A DNA stretch of 64,000 nt from Aphanothece hegewaldii CCALA 016 (GTDB lineage Bacteria; Cyanobacteriota; Cyanobacteriia; Cyanobacteriales; Microcystaceae), in the NCBI RefSeq assembly GCF_003007785.1, contig NZ_PXOH01000007.1:148786-212785 (forward strand). Reading direction: 5' to 3'. How positions within the stretch are numbered: position 1 is the first letter of the stretch; every line of letters begins with the position of its first letter. Under the pieces are notes generated by a model. The model saw only the letters and a list, made by a program, of their open reading frames with translations, was not told the DNA's origin and made no database searches. The position numbers were made by a program, and so were the translations under genes. Below, piece by piece: positions 44,740-53,333 of this stretch.

Positions 44740-46905
44740 ATGGCTTTGACTTGGCATCCTCAAATTTATCCTTTAGTTATCGAAAGTGATTATAAAATGG
44801 TCATTCAATTTTATGAAGAAAAAATTGAAAATGAACCCGATGTTTTATCTCATTACTGGTATTTGGGTTTATCTTATTTATTACAAGATAATTATGCAGA
44901 AGCCCAAGGAACTTGGTTTTTAGTCTTAAGTCAAGCAGAATCAGAAGAAATTAATTTTTGGACTCAAGAGTTAGTTATTGTTTTAGAAACGGAAGCTATT
45001 CGACAAGAAAAGCTGAAAAATTATCAAACCAGTTGGTTAATTAGACAAAATATTCAAGAATTAGAATCTGAAAATATTAATAATTTATTGTCTTTAATTC
45101 TCTTAGAAATACAATTAGAGCAATTTTCGGGAGAACAGTTAGAAGAATTAGGAGTTATTGCGTTATTAGAGCAAATACCTAGCCAAAATGTTGATTCTGA
45201 TTTACTTTTACAGGTTTTAACTAAAATCCTCTTTTTTCCCAGTTTTGAGGCTCTTTCTTTTGCTCAAGCGAGTATTATTCATCTCCATCAAGAAACTTTT
45301 ATTACCACACTTTCTCAAATTGCCTCGACAAGAGCTTATGATTATGGTCAAGGAAATTATGCTAGTGAATTAATTAAGTTATGTTTGTCTCTCAATCCCG
45401 AAAATTTGGAATTACTTAATAAATTATTTTGGTTTAATATTATCGATGAAAACTATACTGATGCTTTAGAATTAGCTTATCAATTTTATGAAAAAGTAAA
45501 TACACCAGATTTAAAACTTTATGCAAACTATAAGATTTTGTTTGTTTTATTAAATAAAGGAGAATGGCAAAATATAGATGCGATCGCTCAACGTCATAAA
45601 ATTTTAATTCAAGATTTACTTAACACCAATTCAATTCAACTCAATCCTTTAATGCGTGAAACTTTATTAGGTTTGACGATGCCATTACTTTATCTCCAAG
45701 ATAACCCATTAGAAACACGCCAGCTACAAAATACAGTTTCTAATTTATTTGTTCAACAATTTAATAATTGGATTAATTATTCGCTTCCTTCATTTAATCA
45801 TAAAACAAAAACCAATGTTCTTAAAATTGGTTATATCGCTCATACTTTGCGACGACATTCAGTTGGTTGGCTCAGTCGTTGGTTAATGAAATATCATGAT
45901 AAAAATAAGTTTCAAATTCATTTATATCTAATTAATCAAATTGAAGATGAACTTACTCAAAACTGGTTTTATACCAATGCACATAAAAGTTATAGAATGG
46001 GGAGAAATCCTGAAATAATTGCTAATCAAATTAAAGCGGATGAGCTTGATATATTAATTGATTTAGATAGTTTAACTCATAATATAACATCTCAAGTAAT
46101 GTGTCTAAGAATAGCACCAATTCAAGTAACATGGTTAGGTATGGACGCATCAGGAATACCGAATATTGATTACTTTATTGCTGATCCTTATGTCTTACCT
46201 GAAAACGCCCAAAATTACTATTTAGAAAAAATCTGGCGGTTAAATCAAACCTATTTAGCAATTGATGGTTTTGAAGTGGGAACACCAACTCTGACAAGAG
46301 AAGATTTAAATATTCCCAACGATGCTATTATTTATTTAACTGTGCAATCAGGATTAAAACGACATCCAGACACAATTCGATTACAATTAGAAATTCTTAA
46401 AGCGGTTCCTAATAGCTATTTACTGATTAAAGGAATGGCTAATCAAGAAATTATTCAAAATTTATTTAAAAACTTGTCTAAGGAAATTGGAGTTGATTCA
46501 TCAAAACTAAGATTTTTATCACAAGATAAAGATGAAGAAACTCATCGAGCTAATTTACAAATAGCTGATATTGTGCTAGATACTTATCCTTATAATGGTG
46601 CGACAACAACCTTAGAAGTTTTATGGATGGGTATCCCATTAGTCACAAAAGTAGGCGAACAGTTTGCCGCTAGAAATAGCTATACATTTCTAAAAAATGC
46701 TTTAATTGATGAGGGTATAGCATGGACAGATGAAGAGTACATTCAATGGGGAATTAAACTAGGAACAGACGAAAAAATCCGCCAAGAAATAAGAAGTAAA
46801 CTCCAACATTCTCGGACAATTGCTCCTTTATGGAATGCTCAACAGTTTACACGAGAACTAGAACAAGCTTATCAACAAATGTGGACTAATTATATTCATC
46901 AATAA
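44740..46905 (+). CDS. O-GlcNAc transferase-like (SPINDLY/GT41) protein
   Basis: A 721-residue protein. Residues about 1-310 are helical TPR-like repeats (IENEPDVLSHYWYLGLSYLL). Residues about 360-715 form the GT41 domain: LKIGYIAHTLRRHSVGWLSR, DILIDLDSLTH, IQVTWLGMDASGIPNIDYFI, the nucleotide-binding region (YLTVQSGLKRHPD), LDTYPYNGATTTLEVLWMGIP and RNSYTFLKNA. The family adds sugars to Ser/Thr of proteins or fucose; in cyanobacteria the acceptors are unknown. Cytosolic. It is followed by a palindromic repeat that may serve as terminator. Confidence 0.88.
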   Translation: MALTWHPQIYPLVIESDYKMVIQFYEEKIENEPDVLSHYWYLGLSYLLQDNYAEAQGTWFLVLSQAESEEINFWTQELVIVLETEAIRQEKLKNYQTSWLIRQNIQELESENINNLLSLILLEIQLEQFSGEQLEELGVIALLEQIPSQNVDSDLLLQVLTKILFFPSFEALSFAQASIIHLHQETFITTLSQIASTRAYDYGQGNYASELIKLCLSLNPENLELLNKLFWFNIIDENYTDALELAYQFYEKVNTPDLKLYANYKILFVLLNKGEWQNIDAIAQRHKILIQDLLNTNSIQLNPLMRETLLGLTMPLLYLQDNPLETRQLQNTVSNLFVQQFNNWINYSLPSFNHKTKTNVLKIGYIAHTLRRHSVGWLSRWLMKYHDKNKFQIHLYLINQIEDELTQNWFYTNAHKSYRMGRNPEIIANQIKADELDILIDLDSLTHNITSQVMCLRIAPIQVTWLGMDASGIPNIDYFIADPYVLPENAQNYYLEKIWRLNQTYLAIDGFEVGTPTLTREDLNIPNDAIIYLTVQSGLKRHPDTIRLQLEILKAVPNSYLLIKGMANQEIIQNLFKNLSKEIGVDSSKLRFLSQDKDEETHRANLQIADIVLDTYPYNGATTTLEVLWMGIPLVTKVGEQFAARNSYTFLKNALIDEGIAWTDEEYIQWGIKLGTDEKIRQEIRSKLQHSRTIAPLWNAQQFTRELEQAYQQMWTNYIHQ

Positions 46906-46948
46906 TTTAAGAATATAAATATTAAATATTACACTTATCTATCTATTT

Positions 46949-46971
46949 GGGTTTGGAGACCAAACCCCTAC
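46949..46971. repeat. Dispersed palindromic repeat, GGGTTTGG family (reverse copy)
   Basis: GGGTTTGG-AGA-CCAAACCC followed by CTAC and ATTTTT. It is the reverse complement of the unit at 8642. With the T run on the plus strand it could end the GT41 transcript. Confidence 0.75.
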
Positions 46972-47094
46972 ATTTTTGTTATATCTAATCTGTACCTGAT
47001 CAGTATGATAACTGCTATAAATTCCTAATCTAGCCGTATTTTTAGAGTCAACCTTGTTTATAATCTTGAACAAGAAAGATATTTTAAGGATAAT

Positions 47095-47571
47095 ATGGCA
47101 TTACTAACCACAGGTAAATCTTTTATTCGTTCAGTTGAACAAAACGGCGCAGTTGCCGTCTATGCCCCTTTAGAAGGTGGTTTTGAAGGACGATATCAAA
47201 GACGGTTACGGGCTTCGGGTTATGAGATGTTAACCATTACCGCTAGAGGTTTAGGCGACTTAGAAGCGTATTTAACGGGTATTCACGGGGTACGCCCTCC
47301 CCATCTCGGTAAAAAAAATATCGCTCAAGAGGGTGCAGTAGGTCCGACTTATTATGTTGCCCCTGTAGCGAGTTATCCTTTACAACATCTTAACTCTAAA
47401 GAAAAAGGTTTAGTCGTCTGGCTGCTCGAAGGATTTATTTTATCAAAAACTGAACTTGAGTATTTAGCCAACTTACCAAAACAAAATTCTCAGATTAAAG
47501 TGGTAATAGAGATGGGAGGCGAAAGATACTTCCGGTGGCAGCCATTACAAGACCTTTTGATGGCAGCATAA
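47095..47571 (+). CDS. ndhN: NAD(P)H-quinone oxidoreductase subunit N
   Basis: A 158-residue soluble subunit specific to the cyanobacterial and chloroplast NDH-1 complex, which moves electrons from ferredoxin to plastoquinone and supports cyclic electron flow and CO2 uptake. The N-terminus MALLTTGKSFIRSVEQNGAV, the LEGGFEGRYQRRLRASGY segment and the C-terminal VVIEMGGERYFRWQPLQDLL are characteristic. Length agrees with the family. The vWA genes follow 32 bases later. Confidence 0.93.
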   Translation: MALLTTGKSFIRSVEQNGAVAVYAPLEGGFEGRYQRRLRASGYEMLTITARGLGDLEAYLTGIHGVRPPHLGKKNIAQEGAVGPTYYVAPVASYPLQHLNSKEKGLVVWLLEGFILSKTELEYLANLPKQNSQIKVVIEMGGERYFRWQPLQDLLMAA

Positions 47572-47603
47572 ACAATAATCTAAAGCTGGAGTGACTTACT
47601 TTT

Positions 47604-48209
47604 ATGGTACAAAATCGAGATTACACCCTGATTATCGACAAAAGCGGTAGTATGATTAAAGTTGATCAGCCAGGGAGTAAAAGTCGTTGGAAACAAATGC
47701 AAGAGTCTACTCTGGCTTTAGCGGGCAAATGTGAGACGATCGATCCTAATGGCATTACAGTTTATCTGTTTTCGGGTCGCTTCAAACGTTACGATAATGT
47801 TACAGCCTCTAAGGTAGAAGAAATTTTTCTCGAAAATGAACCGATGGGCTCAACGAATTTAGCGGCTGTTTTAGAAGATGCGGTAAATCATTATTTTAAT
47901 TCCAAAGCAACGGGAAACGCCACGACTGTCGGCGAAACTATTTTAGTTGTAACTGATGGTGAACCAGACGATCGCAAAGCCGTCATGAAAGTTATTATTG
48001 AAGCTTCACGACGCATGGAAACTGATGAAGAGTTAGCTATTTCTTTTATTCAAGTTGGACAAGATAGCGACGCAAATAGGTTTTTACAAGCGTTAGACGA
48101 CGAATTACAAGGCGTTGGGGCAAAATTCGACATCGTAGACACAATTACGATGGATGATATGGAAAATACGACTTTATCAGAAGTTTTATTAAGTGCGATC
48201 GCCGATTAG
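47604..48209 (+). CDS. vWA domain protein
   Basis: A 201-residue protein made of a single von Willebrand A domain. The metal-binding MIDAS motif is DKSGSM (residues about 11-16), completed by the Thr region (MGSTNL near 94) and the Asp of VTDGEPD (near 122). It lacks a signal peptide and is probably cytosolic. TerY-like and other bacterial vWA proteins act as protein-binding adaptors. It is followed by a tandem paralogue with about 75% visible identity. Confidence 0.9.
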   Translation: MVQNRDYTLIIDKSGSMIKVDQPGSKSRWKQMQESTLALAGKCETIDPNGITVYLFSGRFKRYDNVTASKVEEIFLENEPMGSTNLAAVLEDAVNHYFNSKATGNATTVGETILVVTDGEPDDRKAVMKVIIEASRRMETDEELAISFIQVGQDSDANRFLQALDDELQGVGAKFDIVDTITMDDMENTTLSEVLLSAIAD

Positions 48210-48246
48210 ATAGATTTTAAATATGGTACAACAACGAGGTTACGAA

Positions 48247-48837
48247 ATGACCCAAAATCGAGACTATACCCTGATTATCGACAAAAGCGGTAGCATGGCA
48301 AAAATAGACGATGTTGGGGGAAAAAGTCGCTGGAAACAGATGCAAGAATCTACACTGGCTTTAGCGATTAAATGTGAATCACTCGATCCTGATGGCATTA
48401 CAGTGTATACTTTTTCGGGTCGCTTTAAACGTTACGATAATGTTACTTCGGCTAAAGTGGAACAAATCTTTATCGAAAATGAACCGATGGGATCAACGAA
48501 TTTAGCGGCTGTTTTAGAAGATGCGGTTAATTGTTATTTTAAAAATAAGTCATCACAAGGAGAAACCATTCTTGTTATTACAGATGGTGAACCAGATGAG
48601 CGCAAAGCCGTCATGAAAGTTATTATTGAAGCTTCACGACGCATGAATAAAGATGAAGAATTAGGGATATCATTTATTCAAGTCGGGCGAGATCCTGAAG
48701 CGACACGTTTTTTAAAAGCCTTAGATGATGATTTACAGGGAGTAGGAGCCAAGTTCGATATCGTGGATACTGTTACAGTAGAAGATATGGAAAATATGTC
48801 TTTATCAGAAGTGTTATTGAACGCTATTATCGACTAG
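48247..48837 (+). CDS. vWA domain protein (tandem paralogue)
   Basis: A 196-residue duplicate of the preceding gene, with the same MIDAS (DKSGSMAKID), MGSTNL and ITDGEPD motifs. It lacks the eight-residue insert (around ATGNATTV) of its neighbour. I placed the start at ATG 48247 (MTQNRDYT), which matches the paralogue's MVQNRDYT and has GAGG seven bases upstream; the ATG at 48223 would add eight residues without a good site. Duplicated vWA pairs may form heteromers. Confidence 0.9.
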   Translation: MTQNRDYTLIIDKSGSMAKIDDVGGKSRWKQMQESTLALAIKCESLDPDGITVYTFSGRFKRYDNVTSAKVEQIFIENEPMGSTNLAAVLEDAVNCYFKNKSSQGETILVITDGEPDERKAVMKVIIEASRRMNKDEELGISFIQVGRDPEATRFLKALDDDLQGVGAKFDIVDTVTVEDMENMSLSEVLLNAIID

Positions 48838-48858
48838 ACAGCAAGAGGGAAAAGGTTT

Positions 48859-49377
48859 ATGAGTGAACTTGATGATTTACTATCCCAACTCAAAACGGAA
48901 TATACAGGCAAAAAAGAACCTCAACCTATTACTCAACCTCCTGTAATTCCCTCTCCTAGTGTGACACCTAAACCGACTGTTTCTTCCGTTGATCATTTAT
49001 TAGCCGAATTGAAAGGAGAAACCAAAGAAAATAAACCTCAACCGACATCCCCGAAAAAAATCCCATCTCATAGTCGGTTTACCACGCCAGTAGAACCCAG
49101 TATATTTCAAGATTTACGTTCAGAGTACCAAGAAAAAGACCAAATTGCAGCAAGGCAAAAACAGCAGGAAATTCAAGAAAAACAACGATTAGAGGAACAA
49201 CGTCAGGAAAAAAAACGAGAAGCCCTCAAAGAAAAAGCTTTAATCTGGTTAAAACAGCTAAATCCTAAATCAGATGAGGGTAAATGGTTTGAAGAGTTTT
49301 CCTATTCCTACGACTCAAAAATCGAAGCCGCCATGCAATATTTAGAAGCCTTGCGGGAAAGTGGCACGAATATTTAA
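48859..49377 (+). CDS. Coiled-coil hypothetical protein following the vWA pair
   Basis: A 172-residue protein: two copies of a short motif, LDDLLSQLKTEYTGK and VDHLLAELKGETKE, then a Pro-rich linker, then a third related motif (FQDLRSEYQEKDQ) leading into a long charged coiled coil (about 95-135, Gln/Glu/Lys/Arg-rich). It ends in a compact helical segment (ALIWLKQLNPKSDEGKWFEEF, YDSKIEAAMQYLEALR). It starts 21 bases after the second vWA gene. The repeated short helices could be binding sites for the vWA domains. No named family recognised. Confidence 0.7.
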   Translation: MSELDDLLSQLKTEYTGKKEPQPITQPPVIPSPSVTPKPTVSSVDHLLAELKGETKENKPQPTSPKKIPSHSRFTTPVEPSIFQDLRSEYQEKDQIAARQKQQEIQEKQRLEEQRQEKKREALKEKALIWLKQLNPKSDEGKWFEEFSYSYDSKIEAAMQYLEALRESGTNI

Positions 49378-49441
49378 AAAAAATGTAGCAAATTTTAGAA
49401 TTTTGTGTTATACTAGCTAAAGCGTAAAAATAAATACAACT

Positions 49442-49512
49442 GCGGGTGTAGTTTAGTGGTAAAACCTTTGCCTTCCAAGCAAATGATAGGGGTTCGATTC
49501 CCCTCACCCGCT
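49442..49512 (+). tRNA. tRNA-Gly (anticodon UCC)
   Basis: A complete 71-base cloverleaf: acceptor arms GCGGGTG / CACCCGC, D arm TTTAGTGGTAAAA, anticodon stem TTTGC / GCAAA around loop CTTCCAA (anticodon TCC), T arm AGGGG-TTCGATT-CCCCT, discriminator T. CCA is not encoded. The 3' part (from 49469) is duplicated at 61983, so this gene is the integration site of the mobile element to its right. Confidence 0.95.
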
Positions 49513-49513
49513 T
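49469..49513 (+). repeat. Left attachment site (attL core)
   Basis: A 45-bp sequence covering the tRNA-Gly anticodon arm to the 3' end plus one T. It is identical to 61983-62027 and lets the tRNA gene stay intact after integration. Confidence 0.92.
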
Positions 49514-49600
49514 ATGCAAAAAATTCAGACAAATCAACGAAACCAAGCCATTTAAGTCACTTACACTTAGTGCGCTACACTCTACTAAAACCTTTCCATC

Positions 49601-49620
49601 GTTACTAATTTTGTTACTAA
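49601..49620 (+). repeat. Left arm-type integrase site candidate
   Basis: GTTACTAATTTTGTTACTAA, two GTTACTAA units four bases apart, 87 bases inside attL. An identical 20-mer in the same orientation lies at 61891, inside attR. The paired location is typical of arm sites bound by the N-terminal domain of tyrosine integrases. Confidence 0.65.
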
Positions 49621-49647
49621 ACTTTTTAGCAAAAAGTTAATATAACA

Positions 49648-49758
49648 TCAAGGCAGACACTCCGTTAAAGCGACTGCATTGTATAAACCACCGCCAAGAA
49701 CAATAATAATTAGACCAATCCAAAAGCCAACCCAAAACCAAAAATTATCGCAAAACAT
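49648..49758 (-). CDS. 36-residue membrane peptide
   Basis: A frame of 37 codons with a proper ribosome binding site (AGGAG, eight bases before the ATG at 49758). The product is almost all hydrophobic (MFCDNFWFWVGFWIGLIIIV and LGGGLYNAVA), with a Trp/Phe-rich start and one transmembrane helix. It is the first element gene inside attL, on the opposite strand to the following genes. Small membrane peptides at this position in prophages can be superinfection or lysogenic-conversion factors; that is inference. The remaining 49759-50037 is AT-rich with no gene seen. Confidence 0.5.
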   Translation of the reverse strand: MFCDNFWFWVGFWIGLIIIVLGGGLYNAVALTECLP

Positions 49759-50037
49759 CTTAAAAACTCCTAATAGCTCTTCAAAATTTAATTCAATAAA
49801 TAGCTACAAGTCTCACTAAATTTAGAGCAAAAATAAATAAAGTGAAACTTTGTTGCTTGTTAGAATGACCCACTAGATTAAATTTATAGGATTAAATACT
49901 TATAAAACAACAGTAAAACTACAGAGATATTGATTAAAATATAATCATTATTTAATATTCAGTATTTTTACTAATACTTTTAATAATAGATATTTTCTAA
50001 AATTATTATAGTTTATTTTAGTTTTTCTACTCTTACT

Positions 50038-50361
50038 ATGACTTTAATTAATTTAACGGCCGACTTACCTTCAGAATTAGTCACTCTTGAAAAACTTACC
50101 TATCATAACTGTCTTGCCTTAAACCTTCTTTATTCTAATTTGCAAATTCCTTTAAACAAGGAGAATATGCAATTTCCCAAATCAGACGTTAAAACAGGTC
50201 GGGCTTTAGATGGAAAACTTTACTCTGTCATCACTTTAGCGTTTGAAGTTGACGAATCGATCGTCATCAGCAATCCATCAAACAAAAAACCTTGGATGGC
50301 TGCCTATGACTGGGGAAACGTTGCATATCCAACCGCTTTCAAACAAAATAGCCCAGCTTAA
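50038..50361 (+). CDS. Element protein of unknown function (107 aa)
   Basis: A 107-residue protein (MTLINLTADLPSELVTLEKL...) with an alpha/beta composition and no membrane segment. The second half (KLYSVITLAFEVDESIVISN, NKKPWMAAYDWGNVAYPTAF) reads as beta strands. I do not recognise a family. It is the first gene of the long plus-strand chain and is followed after eight bases by the 664-residue Pro-rich protein, so the two are probably translated together. Confidence 0.65.
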   Translation: MTLINLTADLPSELVTLEKLTYHNCLALNLLYSNLQIPLNKENMQFPKSDVKTGRALDGKLYSVITLAFEVDESIVISNPSNKKPWMAAYDWGNVAYPTAFKQNSPA

Positions 50362-50369
50362 TTAAAAAT

Positions 50370-52364
50370 ATGCTTGCATTTATTGGACCGAATTCATTTA
50401 AGCCGCCTGTAGCACCACCTCTAGCCCCCCCAATCGCCCCCCCAATAGCACCGCCTAAACCTCCATTTGGGTTTAAACCAGGCTCTTTCGGTGGTTTGCT
50501 TGGGCCTTTATTATTTGATTTAGTTTTTCCTCCTCCTGTCGGTCCAACTGACGCTCAAGAGCAACAAGCGATCAAAAACAATCCTCAAAATCCTGGACAA
50601 GATAAGGAATTGCAAGATTTGCCCCCCCCTGGAGGATTTGCAGGAATCAAATATAAGCTGAAATTTAAATTGGTTTATTCACCCGCATATTTTGGCTCGG
50701 AGGTTTGGCCGCCAGGTGGGATAGACGAATTAATGGGAGATTATTTTGGACCTATTGGACCTATTGGATCTGAAATGATTAGTGGGCAGTGGAAAGCTTT
50801 CTTTGAATGCGCGGATGATGCTGAAAATACATTCCGAAAAAAAATCCATTTTCGTGGAACTGGAGCAGGTTGGATCAGCTTTTCTAGCGTTGAATTGCTT
50901 GTAAAAAAACCAGTTAAAGACGAGCCATTAGCTCCGCCCATGATATCCCCTGGAATTAATCCCCCCCTACCTGGGCTTAGTCCCCTAGGTCCTGGTCCTA
51001 ACACATCGCCTGGCGGCAAACCCCCATTACCTGGGCTTAGTCCCCTAGGTCCTGGAATTAATCCTCCCTTACCAGGTTTGACCCCACTAGGTCCAGGAAC
51101 GAATACAAACCCTGGAACAAATCCAGGCACTAATACAAGTCCTGGGCAAAACCCTGGAACAAATAACAATCCTGGTTTTGATCCATTAGGCAATACCGCG
51201 CCCGGTCCTAGTGGGTTTGTCGGTCCAGGGACTAGCCCAAGCCCTGGAACAAATCCAGGGACTAACACAAGTCCTGGAAAAAGCCCAAGTACAACCCCTG
51301 GCACTAACACGAGTCCTGGAACAAAACAAAACCCAGGGACTAGATCGTTATTGCCACCGCTATTTTTACCCCCTGGAATTGAGCAAAAAACAGGAAACAA
51401 TACAGGCTTTTCGCCCGCACCTAATCCTAACGCACCGAGCGTAAACACCCAGCCAGGTCCTAAAGAATGCTGTATCCCTGTAATGGGGAAATTAGGAGAT
51501 CAAGATAAAAAACTGGACAACATAGGGGACAAACTGGATAAGTTTAACGCGGGAGCCAACGCGGGTCAACTTGCCCAGTTACAAGAAATATTAGAGCGAT
51601 TAGGTCCCAAAGTAAACGGCGGTTTGTCAACTTTTTTAACGGATAAATTTACAAAGCTTTGGCAATCAAGTGCGGTGGATCGAGCGTTGTCTTTGATGAA
51701 TTTAGCTGCATCAATCCACAATGCTGTAATGCTTTCTCGGAACATTGGGGAGACATTAGTCGCGGCTTTTACGAATATTCTTGCTCTAATTGGAATTAAA
51801 GATCCAGATGGTGTGTCAAAAAGCTTTTCCGAGGCAATTGGTAACACAATTGAAAGTTTTATCAAGGGAGTCATCGGAGCGGAAAATTACACAGAATTAG
51901 TCACTACATGGAAAAAAGCAAACCGCATTTATCAGGCGGCTATTAATACCTATCAGCTACTCACTGACTCACTTTTTGCCGTAGCTGAAGGTGTCGAATT
52001 GATAGGAAAATACACAGGTAAGATGGGAAATGCTTTGAAGAAATCTGGAACTATTTTAGAAAGTTCTTATGATTGGTTTGGAGAAACTTTCAATTTTAAA
52101 TCTAAGCGAAATCGAGCAATACAAAAGGTAATCGAAGGATTACAGGGAGCGCAAGAGGTATCAAGCGATTTATTAGAAATTACCGAAAACTTTAGAGAAG
52201 CACAGGAAAACATTAACGAAATGGGAGAACAGATTAATACAATCAAAGCCGAAACCCAAGAACAAGTAACCGAGAAAACAACTAAGGAAACTACTGGAAA
52301 AACTAACTCACAAACTCCTGATATTCCTAAATCTTCAATGAATAAACCATCACCAGTATCATAA
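50370..52364 (+). CDS. Pro/Gly-rich repeat protein with helical C-terminus
   Basis: A 664-residue protein, the largest of the element. Residues 9-60 are Pro-rich (PPVAPPLAPPIAPPIAPPKP). About 90-185 form a possible globular domain (FAGIKYKLKFKLVYSPAYF to WISFSSVELLVKKP). About 190-350 are Pro-Gly-Asn-Thr repeats (LPGLSPLGPG, GTNPGTNTSPG). About 365-420 contain a Cys pair and a coiled coil (KECCIPVMGKLGDQDKKLDN). The last 240 residues are helical, with amphipathic stretches (MNLAASIHNAVMLSRNIGET) and a Glu/Gln-rich tail. No family recognised. The layout (globular, stalk, helices) would suit a virion or surface protein; this is inference. Confidence 0.75.
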   Translation: MLAFIGPNSFKPPVAPPLAPPIAPPIAPPKPPFGFKPGSFGGLLGPLLFDLVFPPPVGPTDAQEQQAIKNNPQNPGQDKELQDLPPPGGFAGIKYKLKFKLVYSPAYFGSEVWPPGGIDELMGDYFGPIGPIGSEMISGQWKAFFECADDAENTFRKKIHFRGTGAGWISFSSVELLVKKPVKDEPLAPPMISPGINPPLPGLSPLGPGPNTSPGGKPPLPGLSPLGPGINPPLPGLTPLGPGTNTNPGTNPGTNTSPGQNPGTNNNPGFDPLGNTAPGPSGFVGPGTSPSPGTNPGTNTSPGKSPSTTPGTNTSPGTKQNPGTRSLLPPLFLPPGIEQKTGNNTGFSPAPNPNAPSVNTQPGPKECCIPVMGKLGDQDKKLDNIGDKLDKFNAGANAGQLAQLQEILERLGPKVNGGLSTFLTDKFTKLWQSSAVDRALSLMNLAASIHNAVMLSRNIGETLVAAFTNILALIGIKDPDGVSKSFSEAIGNTIESFIKGVIGAENYTELVTTWKKANRIYQAAINTYQLLTDSLFAVAEGVELIGKYTGKMGNALKKSGTILESSYDWFGETFNFKSKRNRAIQKVIEGLQGAQEVSSDLLEITENFREAQENINEMGEQINTIKAETQEQVTEKTTKETTGKTNSQTPDIPKSSMNKPSPVS

Positions 52365-52375
52365 ATTTAAATATT

Positions 52376-53212
52376 ATGGCTTTACCTGCTGATTTTAATG
52401 AATGGGAGCATTTACAATCAATAATTGTTAATACTTTCAGCAAAATTGTTAGAGAAGAATTTAAGGATTTAGGAGAGAATTGGCAACCCGATATAAATAC
52501 CCCTAGAAGTAGTCTTAGAACTGCTTGTACCCCTAAAGATAACGATACAGCTTCAATTTTAGTTTTAAGAATTATTTTCTTTTACTTTATTATGCAGCGT
52601 GTCGGAGAAATTATTGAGCCTTGGTACGGGATTCCCGTCGACAATTATCAACAAAATGTTAAATTCAAACCTCAAATATTTCTTTACTTTAAAGAAGATG
52701 CTAATGATGTTGATCTAGATTATCAGCCTTTAAGAATGCAGGTTTCATTTAGGTTAATAGGAGAATCTAGCACAACAATTACTAAAACTGAGTTAACCAC
52801 GTTGGCTACTAAAATTAAAACTCAGTTTTGTACTGGTAATGGAAAAACTTTTAAAAAAGGAAAAGAACTTTATACCTATAAAGATTTAGAAAAAGGATAT
52901 AACATTCAGCTTTACGCATTTGCAAAAACAGACGCTAAAGCTTTGATTGATGACATTCTAGGCTTACAATCACACACATACGATGACAAATGTTTTACCG
53001 AACATTTATCCGCAAATGCAACAAGCAAATATCCGACTATTCCACCAACTCAAACAATTTTAGGTGAATCTAAAAAAGAGCCGCGACAACGCCCAGTAGG
53101 TACAGTTCGATTCCAGTACGCCACCGCCACTATTTGGGGTCGAACAAAACCCATCGTTTTAGTAGATCGGTCGTTTCGGTTTCTCGATCCTCTCGTTGAT
53201 GCAGAGTCATAA
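52376..53212 (+). CDS. Element protein of unknown function (278 aa)
   Basis: A 278-residue soluble protein starting 11 bases after the previous stop. The N-terminus is helical (EWEHLQSIIVNTFSKIVREEF), the centre has beta-strand segments (KPQIFLYFKEDANDVDLDYQ, LRMQVSFRLIGESSTT), and the C-terminus is basic and strand-rich (RPVGTVRFQYATATIWGRTK). I do not recognise a family. It carries no catalytic-looking motif. The order after the large Pro-rich protein and before a small basic protein resembles a virion gene cluster, without direct proof. Confidence 0.7.
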   Translation: MALPADFNEWEHLQSIIVNTFSKIVREEFKDLGENWQPDINTPRSSLRTACTPKDNDTASILVLRIIFFYFIMQRVGEIIEPWYGIPVDNYQQNVKFKPQIFLYFKEDANDVDLDYQPLRMQVSFRLIGESSTTITKTELTTLATKIKTQFCTGNGKTFKKGKELYTYKDLEKGYNIQLYAFAKTDAKALIDDILGLQSHTYDDKCFTEHLSANATSKYPTIPPTQTILGESKKEPRQRPVGTVRFQYATATIWGRTKPIVLVDRSFRFLDPLVDAES

Positions 53213-53333
53213 GAAAGGCTTGATTATGTGTACAACCCTATAGGGTTTGCTGGTCGCTTTTATGTTGTCAGTCCTTGATAAAACAGGAGATGACGTGAAG
53301 ACTATTCAAATCGCACAAATTATTTAAGCATTT

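Noticed and set aside
50741..51448. 235-codon minus-strand frame opposite the Pro/Gly-rich element protein
   Set aside because: It mirrors the GC-rich Pro-Gly repeat of the plus-strand gene, is itself pure G/L/V/P repeat and has no ribosome binding site.
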